DNA of 64,000 nucleotides from Enchytraeus crypticus (taxonomy: Eukaryota > Annelida > Clitellata > Enchytraeida > Enchytraeidae): NCBI GenBank assembly GCA_905160935.1, contig CAJHZI010000433.1:248001-312000 (forward strand), in the 5' to 3' direction. This document shows, one piece after another, positions 42,401 to 54,400 of the stretch. Numbering within the stretch: position 1 is the first letter of the stretch; the number at the start of each line of letters is the position of its first letter. The notes under the pieces were generated by a model. It searched no databases and was not told where the DNA came from. It was given only the letters and a program-made list of their open reading frames with translations. A program made the position numbers and the translations under genes.

Positions 42401-45400
42401 ATCATTGAGATTCACATCAATATTATTGTATAGCCCAATAGTATTAGTCATTACGTTTTAAAGAATACAATTACTTATATTGTACAGTAATATTATACTT
42501 ATTTATTAAGTCTTATAATTGCTGTCGGTATCCGAGCACTGAAAATTATGTTTGAAAATTTGTCAAATTTACAAATGTTCGCCAGTATTTAATTATGTGT
42601 GTGCCAAAATTTCCATCTGAAATCTCGAAAATATCCTTTACTGCGATTTAAGGCACACTAAACGCTTTTCTCATACTTTTTGCTAAATCCTTTTTTAAGT
42701 TGGTTGGAGATTCATATTTTGTAACACTATTGGTTGATGATAAATTTTCTTAACTAAAATTTTTTCGTTGTCATGGCGTTAAGGTAGTTTAAGATATTTT
42801 CGGATATTTTTCTGTTTTTCTTTCTTGTAGTACTTGTTATTGTTCAGTAATGGAAAAAATATTTTAAAAATATTTAAACCACGGGTGTTAATTAACGTTT
42901 TTTTTAGTTATAAGGCTTCCGGGTCAGAGGCTGGTAGAATTTCCTCATCAGGAGCACTCTGATGATCCGCTGCCTAGCGCCGGATTCGACGGTTTGTTAC
43001 TTCATTGTTTTCTTATTATTTTACTGTAGTTAGTTGTAAAAGAGCCAGGTAGTTTGAATAAAACCTTTTTATCTGATTGCGAGTGAAATCGTTAGCCATG
43101 CAAGATCTACGAGAAGAAATATATTCTGAAATAGATGGTATTCAATTTTTGCTGAGCTTTGAGAGTCTCTTTTAACGAAAGAATCTCTCCTTCGCTTACG
43201 CTAGTTTTATTAGCAACTAAGGTCTTCTGAGCTCGTCTAGCACATTTATTATGTTCTTTGGAAATCAGCGAGCATTTTCTTTAAATTGTATTCCTTATTT
43301 TTTGCAAAGTTACATTCCACAATGACATTACATTCGTTTTACATTGAATCTACAATTTCCTTAATTTATCAATTTTATATTTTAGAATTATTAGTAATTA
43401 TGCATTTACTTGTAAGATTTTTAAAACATATTTAATTTTTATTAAATTTAAAGCGGCATTATATAATTCTAATTTAATAGTTTATTTGAAGTAATTGTAA
43501 TATGCTCCATATATTCGGTGGAATTCAGTGTATATCACGTCTATGCGCCCAGTTGGCTGAGACTTCTCGACAAAATCAAGCCAAATTAATATATTTATAT
43601 CTTTGTTTATTTCACAAAAATTTGTATAATATAGTAGCGGTACGAATGATATTAATACGAATACTGCAATATAAAGATTAAAAGTACAATATATATTTCG
43701 AACAACAATCACTGAACTACGGATTTAATAGACAAATTTATAATATGCACTGCTCAGCAGACTAATTGTTCCTATCCCTGCTCTACCGTCTCCGATGCTG
43801 TCCCATGTTATAGAAACATCTTGGTTGATTAGTTTTTACGTGTAAAAGCCGTACATATTGCATGTATATTATGCAATGTAATATTTAGAAGATTGTAAAA
43901 GAAGAAATGTTAAAAATATTATTCAATCTATATTGAATATAATGGCATTTTATTCAATTTGATCTTCAGTTGAATTGAAGTGCAATCGAGGTGAGTTGTG
44001 AGTAATGAGAGAATCTTGTAATACTGTTGTTACCGAGGGTGGGTTCGTAAATAAATACTTTGTTGTATGTTGGTGAAGGTACTTAATATGCTCGTAAATA
44101 CATGTAGTTATGGTGGTTACTCTAAAGTACGTAACCTAGGCCTATATGTTAACCATTAGATATCATAAATTTCTTACAATTTCACATATAACAAATGTAC
44201 ATGTTTACATAGTTGTCTATTTATTTCTAATTTTAAATTAGTTTTTTATGCACTCTTTGATATTTCTCCGACCAAAGCAATTTTCCTGTGGATTTGTTAT
44301 TTTGCTGACGTACTATTAATGGATTATATTATTTCGAGGCATATATTACTGTACCATATTATAGTAATAATAATAATTCGAAATTGGCTACTATGCCTAA
44401 TAGATTCTTTGCTTGACTTTTATGAAGAAGCTCAGACTGTTATTTTATGAAATAATGTAAATAGCTAAAACTTCAGGGATCTGTAACGTATAATCGCATA
44501 AATGTTTCATTACTGTTTTATAACTCGACTAGAAAGTGGGATATTTGGATATTCTTTATAGTAATAACATAGTAGCATGAGAGTATTTAATGGGCTGCTG
44601 CAATGAGGCTAACGACTCTTAAGATTTTAAGAACCGGTTTGCTTTCCGTTGTATTTTATGATTTTGGTAGAATTTACTAACAATACCATGAATTAGGTTC
44701 CACCAGCTCTTGAGAGTGAGGTAAACTGCCTCTGATTCTCATATATGAAGTTCTTTTAGCAGATAGACATAATAGCATCTGGTATTTAGCTTTAGTTTGC
44801 AGTTGTACTATAACACAGAAAATAATTCGAGAAGCCAGGCTAGTTACTGATAAAAATTGTTACTTTCGCCTATGCAACTCTCTTGATAAGTATATGAGAA
44901 GTGAAAGAACTGAGTCAGTTTGTTCACATAATTTTAATTAATGTTGCAAATTCAGTTCATCTGATGAAATTTTCAGTGATTTATCATCTTCAATTATAAC
45001 ATTTGCTATTTAATTGATCGGCACTGCAACTGTATAACGCTTAATTACAATAAATTGTTACTGTCAGGCGCAGTTTAAGAATTTACAAAAGATAGTTTTA
45101 TTCTATTGGATTCATTGAATTCGACAACATTATTTTAATAGAGCACTTAGTTAGTATGAGCCTCTAATTTTGGTCTATTGGATAATTGTTTGCGTATTTG
45201 TTTGGAGAAATAGATAGTCGGGTTTGCACAAAATTATCTGATATAACATTCGAAGAACTTCAAACAAGTGATTAATACTCGTTCATCATCGCTAATCGTT
45301 ACCTTAAACATGAATTTCCATTTCTTCTGGATCTTTCTAGAAGATTTATCTTTCTGTTGTCTTTCTACCTCAAACTTTGTATATATTTGTGGATATGAAA

Positions 45401-48400
45401 ATATTGAGCAAACGAGCTCAATTTCTATGAAAATTAACATATTTTTACTTTTTGAAAATTTATGTAGATATATCTATTCTTTATCTGAATTTATCTAAAT
45501 TTTGCCAATAAAATCCGCAAAATCATATTTTCATCTGTTCTTGAGTTTCATTTCGATAAATTTATTGAAATATCCGCACAGATCAATATCACGCCGTGAC
45601 AGCATGTGATCATATATCAGAGCTTATCCACAGCTTGAACTCCCATCTCAGTCCTATGAACATCAACAAGAAGCTGCCCTTGTTCCTTCTGCAACCTCTA
45701 AGAACTCTCACTGCCAGTGAGTAACAGGCGAATTTAAGCAGCAAGTTATTTAATAAATCTAATTTGTAGTTTTGTTGTTGATTAGACGTGAAATGTGCTT
45801 TGATATATTCTGTAATGAGGTAGTCATTAAAATATATCTACCTTCAGTGCACTGCCAAGGACAGGTTCAAGGTACATATACATGCTCCACATGAGCACTC
45901 CTTAGATCAACAAGAGTTAATCAATTCACAAAGTCTATGCATTATCCATACCCAGCAAAGTCTCTGCCTTATCCATATTTCTATTTCATTAAAATATAAC
46001 AATAAAATAATAAATATGCGCTATGATAAACAGTCGCCATATTGCTATAAAGATAATTATATGAATAACCCGTGAACTTGATTGGTCGTGTATTTATCAA
46101 AATTTATCATTTTAAAATGATAAATTTTGAAGCAGATTTGAGATATGATAAATTATTCAACAGATCTGGGATTTGATAAATGTTTCAACAGATTTGAGAT
46201 ATGATAAATGTTTCAACAGATCTCGGATATGATAAATGTTTCAACAAATCAGCGATATGATAAATTTTTCAACTGATCAGGGATATGATAAATGTTTCAG
46301 CAGATCATGGATTTGATAAATGTTTCAACAGATCATGGATTTGATAAATGTTTCTGCAGATCGTGGATTTGATGTTTCAACAGATCATGGATATGATAAA
46401 TGTTTCTGCAGATCTTGGTCGCCTGCCGATAGTGAACAGCTATGCGCGCACTCCTCCACTGGTGTGGAAGCTTGGCTGGATGCCCTCGCCCTCTGGTGAC
46501 ATGAAGACTAGGCTGCCCTCTCTTCCTCTCGACTATCTACGAGAGAAAGATATACTCTGTGACTTCATCTTCAGAATCAATTGTCTCGGTTAGTTTCACT
46601 TCGTATAGTTGGTAACGTTACTTTAATTTTAGTTTATTGAGTGGTGCAAAACTCTGTTATTGTCCGAGCAGCTAGTAATTAGTCAACTGTAAAATGATGC
46701 ATTAGCTTCAACTGGGTCATTCAAAAGAGGGCTCTTTGGCTGGTATCCCATCGAAAACGCTGTCAAGAGATATATCGCCCGAAATCTTCAAATCAAAGTT
46801 ATCTAGAAATCAATGGCGTAACGAAATAGGTTTTACATTTGTCTTGGAAAGTAAAAATATGCAGATCTTTGAACAATTAGAAAGTAATTGTTTTAAGAAA
46901 GTATTTTAATCTGATTGAAATATATATAATATTATAGATTTACTCCATTGTTGTATTATACAAATCTTATAATATGTACCTTAAATATGTAAATCAATAT
47001 GTCAAATTGGGATTTAAGGGAAGATGATGATGATGATGATGATAATATGTACCTGAACTGCAAATCTTATTATCGTATATTATATTGTAGGTTGGATCAG
47101 CAGACAACAGCCGATATGTTATTATGCTGTAGGTTGGTAGGTTGGATCAGCAGACAACAGCCGATATGTTATTATGCTGTAGGTTGGACCAGCAGACAAC
47201 AGCCTATATGTTATTTTTTTGTAGGTTGGACTAGCAGACAACAGCCTACATTATATTGTATTATAGGTTGGACGAGCAGACAACAGCCTATATTATATTG
47301 TGTTGTAGGTTGGACGAGCAGACAACAGCCTATATTATATTGTGTTGTAGGTTGGACCAGCAGACAACAGCCTATATTATATTGTGTTATAGGTTGGACC
47401 AGCAGACAACAGCCTATATTATATTGTGTTGTAGGTTGGACCAGCAGACAACAGCCTATATTATATTGCTGACAACAGCCTGTATTATATTGTGTTGTAG
47501 GTTGGACCAGCAAACAACAGCCTATATCATATTGTGTTGTACATGTAGGTTGGACTAGCAGACAACAGCCTACATTATATTGTTTTATAGGGAGAGAGAG
47601 AGATATGTGTTTATTTCAGCATCAACACCAAATCACTGACAAATGAAAACAGAAATAAACATTTAAATGAAATAAAAATATTAAAAAATTCCCAGGAACA
47701 CAGTGTGTCAAACAGTCTGTAAACACCAGAACAACGGCCGTCAGGGAAGATGATACACATCTTATCTAGCTGACCACCGTCTTTAACTCATTATTGACAT
47801 ATACATGTATAATGCAAAATCGACTGAAATAAAAATTTATCTCAGAATTAATGAACAAACTAAAAAAAAGGAAAATAAATTACAAATTAATCTGATTAGA
47901 AAGCAGTTAGCTAAGTACAATTCTCTCTGAACATTTACACAAAAAACGAAAATATAGACATTTACAAGCCATCAAACAATATGCATTTGTAACGTTTGGT
48001 GAATTCAGCTAGAGACCTCGAACTGCGGATATCAGGAGGTATTAGGTTCCAAGAATTGACATACTTATAGGCATAAGATTAAAAAAATTCTGAGGTTGTT
48101 CTAGCACACAAATAATTGGTCTCGGAGAGCCTGGTATTATATACAAACGAAATCTGATTGTCAATCAAAATACATCTCATGGATTCTGACATAGTCAGAT
48201 CGGGAAAATTAATACATTTAAAAGCAAGTTTACCAGTATGTAATTGAAATAACTGAAAAATTAGTAATACATTATAATTCATATAAAGTTGTTTAACATT
48301 ATGAAATTTATGTTTATTCTGTAAAGTTCTTAGAATATGGTTACAGGCAACATGTAAGGGTTGAAGCAACTGTTTGGTTGTATTTGCATAAACTTCAATT

Positions 48401-51400
48401 CCATATTGAGTCCTTGATTGCACCAATGAAAGGTATAAATTTCTACGACAATTCATAGGAATAAAATCTCTACGATTGTATAACATACTATTAAAATTAT
48501 TAATTTTAAAGATTAATGATTTAATATGATCACCAAAAGTCAAATTATCATCTAATGTTAAGCCTAAGAATGTGGTAACATATGTTCTATTAATGCAGTT
48601 ATTATCAAGGGATACACTTAAATTGTTTGATCGAATAGTAGCTTCATCGTCTTTAGTGGGGTAGAATAATACATACGAAGACTTCGAGCAATTTACAGTT
48701 AGCTCGTTACTTATAAACCATTTACTCTTGTCAGAGCAAGCTAGATTCGCAGAGATAAACAATTCATCAATAGACTTATGTTTAACAAACAAATTAGAAT
48801 CATCAGCATACAGCTTAATAGGCCCAAATGTACAGGCATTATGAATATCATTCATATAGATTATAAAAAGTAAAGGTCCTAAAATGGAACCTTGAGGAAC
48901 ACCGATACTAAGAGGTAACACACTAGCTATGCTGTCACAAATTAAGGTGTATTGTTTTCTTCGAGATAAATAAGAGCTAAACCAATCATAGGCAGTACCA
49001 CGTATCCCATAAAAATGCAATTTGTGAAGCAGAATATTATGATCAACAGTATCAAATGCTTTTGAGAGATCTAAAAATATACCAAGTGTCGTGTTTTTAT
49101 GATTATGTTCAGTAGATAATAAATTAACACTAGAGAAAAGAGCATCAGTGGTAGAATGGCCGGATCTAAAACCAAATTGATTTTCAGTAAAGATTTCAAA
49201 CTTATTTAGAAATGTAGTAATGCGTTTATGCATGATTTTCTCAAATATTTTACTTAAATATATTATGGAGGGAAATTGGTCTATAATTTTCCACTAAATC
49301 ATGTTTACCTTTTTTATAAACAAGGATGACCTTGGCTAGTTTGAAATTCTCAGGAAAGTAGCGTAATTCTAACGATTTATTAATGATAAAGGTAAGTGGG
49401 TTAACAATGTAGTTTGCAGATAATTGTAAAATTTTACTGTATATATCGTCATTGCCAGTAGAATAACTTTTATTCATGGAATGAATGAAATTTAAGACTT
49501 CATTGTTGGAAGTTGGAGTTAGGAAAATAGAGTGCGGTAGAGCCCTGTTAAGAAAGCTCTGATATGATACATCATTTCGTGGGATCGCATCTGCTAGCCG
49601 TGCACTATTTTGTATCAAATATTTATTAAATTCTTCCGCAATGTCCTTTTTATTTCTAATAACACCACCATTTGTAGTTAAGTGATCAATAGTCTGATTC
49701 TTAGTTATACCACGATAACTGGTAATATTATTCAACGTTCTCCAAATGTTCTTAATAGAATTAAATCTTATGTCTAATTTATTTTTATAATAATTTTGAC
49801 GGAAGTTTTTGATATCTTTATCAAGTATTTTTCGGTAATTCAGATAATTAGTTTTATCAAGAGGTAAATTGGATTTTTTGATTGTATGATATAGATTGAT
49901 TTTTATTTTAATTCTAGACTTTAATTCTTTAGAGATCTAGAGTTTATCCTTATATGCTTTACAAGAACACCGAATTAAAGGAATGCTCAGCTCAGAGGCA
50001 GTAACGAAGGAATTTGTTAGATGAGTAATAGCCTCATCAATATTAATCAAATTATAGATCGGTGTCCAGTCAGTTTTCGAAAGATGGTCATGGAAGTTGT
50101 TTATGTTTTGAGTGCTATAAATTCTAATGTAAGAGCGATTACAGTAGTTAACTCTTTCAGTTTTAGATACCAGCAGTACAGCATTGGCATAGTGATCAGT
50201 AATATCGCTTGTAACCGTAAGGGACTTTACACTGGTGCCTTTAGTTTAATCCAAACCGAAGTTCGAGAAGACATGGTCAATTATGCTACGCGAGTTATTA
50301 ATACAATGCGTGGGAATTAACGAGAACGGCATAAAGTTCATATTGGACAGCTCATTAACATAGCGATCAATGAAATTAACGTAGTAAATTTTAAATCAAT
50401 ATTCACATCACCACCTATAAGACTCTTTTTTAAAGGTTTGCATATAGAGAGGAACTTGAAAAGTTTATCAATGAAAACAGTAGCAGATTGACTCAGATGT
50501 CTGTAAATCAAATAGAGTGTTATAGGTTGGACCTGTAGACAACAGCCTATGTTATATTGTGTTGTAGGTTGGACTAGCAGACAGCAGCCTATATTATATT
50601 GTGTTGTAGGTTGGACTAGCAGACAACAGTTTGAGGAGACATGGATGAGCTTGTTAGGAATTCTTGATCCTGTTTCTCTGGGAACGAGAAGGGACGAGTC
50701 AGCCGAAGAATTGAGCAATGAGGTCAGTGGCTTCTGTTATCAGCTGCTGTTGTACAATAATACCATTTTTCGATTTTTAGTAGTAACTGAAATAGTACAT
50801 TAATTAGCAATATTTAAAATAAATGTACTTTACTGTTTCATATGAGTCTTTTACCATAATACCATTTGCTGGTAACTTATTATTTATTCATCATTTGTTT
50901 GATTGATCGATCGATTGATTGCTGATTGATTAGGTGACAGATTGATAGATTGCTGTTTTATTGATTGATACATTGATGGACAGGAGTCGATAGAGAAGAC
51001 GCAGTGTCAGGTGTTGGCGCTGAGAGGCATCACGGCTCTGTTAACTATCTCAACTCTGACCCCTCGCTCTGGACACCCCGCCCACAGCAGCTTTGAATTC
51101 TGTCCTAGAGACAGGCCTCTCTCGTTCCTCCAGACTGGGTATGTTCTTACTGTGGGTTCTTTGTGAGGCTCTACGTTGTTAAACTATCGTACCTAGAGAC
51201 TTGGCGTTGCTAAACTATCGTAACTAGAGACTCTACGTTGCTCTCTCTTAGTGCACTGCCTACTGGCAGGTCCATGGTATATAATGCCTCCACTCTTCTC
51301 TGTCTTCCGCCTTCATCTTCATTTTCACATATGAGTGGGTCTTTAAATCATCTAACATACCTAATCTCGTCCTGCCCCTGCCTCTTTTTTCCTACGTTGC

Positions 51401-54400
51401 TAAACTATCATATTTAGAGACTCTACGTTTCTAAACTATCGTAACTAGAGACTCTACATTGCTGAACTATCGTAACTAGAGACTCTACATTGCTGAACTA
51501 TCGTAACTAGAGTCTCTACGTTGCTAAACTATCGTAACTAGAGACTCTACGTTGCTAAACTATCGTAACTAGAGACTCGTCGTTGCTAAACTATCGTAAC
51601 TAGAGTCTCTACTTTGCTAAACTATCGTAACTAGAGACTCTACGTTGCTAAACTATCATAACTAGAGACTCGTCGTTGCTAAACTATCGTAACTAGAGTC
51701 TCTACTTTGCTAAACTATCGTAACTAGAGACTACGTTGCTAAACTATCATAACTAGATACTCTACATTGCTAAACTATCATAACTAGATACTCTACATTG
51801 CTAAACTATCATAACTAGTATGCATAAGATGATATTTGATAAGTGTTGGTTATGAACTCATTTTGTACAACGGTTACCTACTGGAAGATGGTAGTAAATT
51901 TTGAATAATTTCATCAATTTCATACGTATTTGCCTGCAATGCTTGTAATTGTCTCGCTTACATTTATCTAGGTGACTTTAACAATTTTAATTAATGTTTT
52001 TAGAAATCTGTGTTGTATCTAATAATCTGCATTGACTGTAGAATCTTAGTTTTATAATGTAATAATGTTGGTTATTTTTGTAATAAAAATAATATACTAT
52101 AGTAAGTCGTTCCCGTGTTGTGTCTGGGACGTTGAAGAACAGACCCATCGTGGACTTCACGTGTCGTAAGAGGCGACTGAACAAGAACTGAGGAAGGCTA
52201 CAGGAAACCATCTCAGAAGCCATGTTTCCAAGCTATAGGGTGCATTAAGGTGTGGATGTGGCAGACCATTTGTAAAGGGATTAACTTCATCGATAGAGCG
52301 TTCATTATGGAACGTAAAAAGCAGTATACGAGTAGGAAAATGTGGCTTGGACCAACCACTTGACAGAACATTGGAGAGAATGTAAGTGTATAAGTTCATC
52401 ACTATCTGTTTCTATTAATGTATGTGTAGATTTATACTCAACATTTATTTGTGATTTGATCAGAAAGTAAATATTTCAACATTCACCGGATCACGTAACA
52501 TTAATAATAGTAATTAACTGACTGAACTACCTTTAGCGAATTAAACATGCGATCTAAAAGTGACAGATCTCTATCATTATGCTGCCGCATCAATGCTATA
52601 CTCTGAGTTTAACCTTTAGCTTGTGTGCTACTTTCAGATCAGGTAAGAAGTTCGCTGCTGTTAGATCAATAGTTGAGCAAGCACTGAACAGTTCCATTCA
52701 GCACTTAGCTCTGAGCGTAGTGGCTCAGGACAGAGTCGTGTGCAGCGAGTCTAGACTGCTGGAGAGTCTTCTTGTGGGGAACCTGGAAAGAGAGCTAGGG
52801 GACGAGCGCTTTCAGACAGGCCAGGTGGGAAGGAATTGTGTATAGTATACTTCAAAACCAGCGCTACTGATTAATAGGATTTGATTGTTGCTTTTAAGAC
52901 ATATTGCTGAAATATTTAGAGAACATTTGACTCTGGCAGGTTTTTTGCTTTCAATGATAACTTTTTTATACAACTTTTAAGGATTTGTGTCGCATTTGAT
53001 TAATTTGTTAAACATGTTTTTTAATTCAACGTGAGATACAGTTTATTTCACTGTTCAAAAATTGTCTCTTAGTTACATAGTGTATGCTATTAAATATACT
53101 TTTGTATTAGAGTTTATTATAGTACACTATGTAATTGTATTTTGTCAAGGGGAATCAAGACTCGTTTTCTAGAATCGTGTTAAATTTTAAGTTTTCCATA
53201 TTTTAAATGAAGTAATAACAATACTCATACGTTTTAAACGGCGCTATACATTCAGCAAATTTCGTTAACGTGTCAGCCAATTTTAACATTTAAAATCTGA
53301 CGTCTTAGTTTATTGAAGCAGAGTGGCTTCTTTAAAATAGATGTATCACACCTGTCGACGTCACTCATGACGTCATAGGCGTTTTAATACTGCAGGGGAA
53401 AGACTAGTCTGATGTGAACAGTCAAGGTTTAAGTGACCTTCACTTATCCCGTGTCCAGTAACATGAGCTTCATCTTATGTCTGGCAGATCGTCATTGTAC
53501 GGTTTCCATGGTACAGCTAAAGTCCTCTTCTAATTCTGACTTATCGGCTTCCTATCTGCCATGTCTTGCGTGCAGTCCTCATGATAATCAAGATTCGGGG
53601 TTTCAAAACGTCTATCGATGACTGTGCCGAGGTGTCCTGGGAGAGAAGATCAGTATATGTCGCTTGGGCCAAAATGGCAAAGCTATTGCTGACTTCACCG
53701 CCCGTGATCACACCACCACACATGATCACACCACCACACATCACCTACAAACCTTCCAATACCACCATGGACTCCAGCAGCGAGTCAAGTGTAACTTGCA
53801 GTCTATCACTCCAACTACCCATCCGTCCAGGACAACATCAAGAACTGCAGCTGTTTATCTGAAGCAGAAACAAATAAAGATGAGATAGTATATAGACTGA
53901 TTAATGTCATTAATTTATCTATTTTATCTTAGTTGCATGCACGGAATAAACTATTCAAGGAAATGGGCTAATAATATTCTAATCACTGACCTAAATAGCC
54001 TATAAATTTTTCGTCGGCTTGTCTTTAGTTCAAGAGTGCTTGATGTTGTCATTGACGAAAGTAGCACTGTAATTGCTATCGTTGTAGTTGGACTGAAATA
54101 ACCGTTTCACTGGATACTGGATTAACAATGCTTTTGGATCCTTTTTTGTTCAGCGGCCTGGTGTTGATTCAAGATTTCTCAATTCTGTTATTACGGCAGT
54201 TAGTGGCTTAGCAGGAGGGGGCCACGGAGAGTGTACCCTTCCACATGATACCGTGTAAAATTTGTATTAAGGCCATGCTAAATATAGGTACACAAAGTGT
54301 CTTTCCCAGAATCCAATCCTAGCTACGCCACTTACTTACATATTGAGTATTAATTAATGTTTTAACAGCTATCGGTGGAATCCATCTGGTCTTATGTGGG

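Noticed and set aside
46999..47472. Open frame of 157 codons with [13 protein letters not shown] repeats as a repeat-protein gene
   Set aside because: It is the in-frame 42-bp splice-acceptor array of HTT exon 27; no start context, and its mirror frame on the other strand is equally open.
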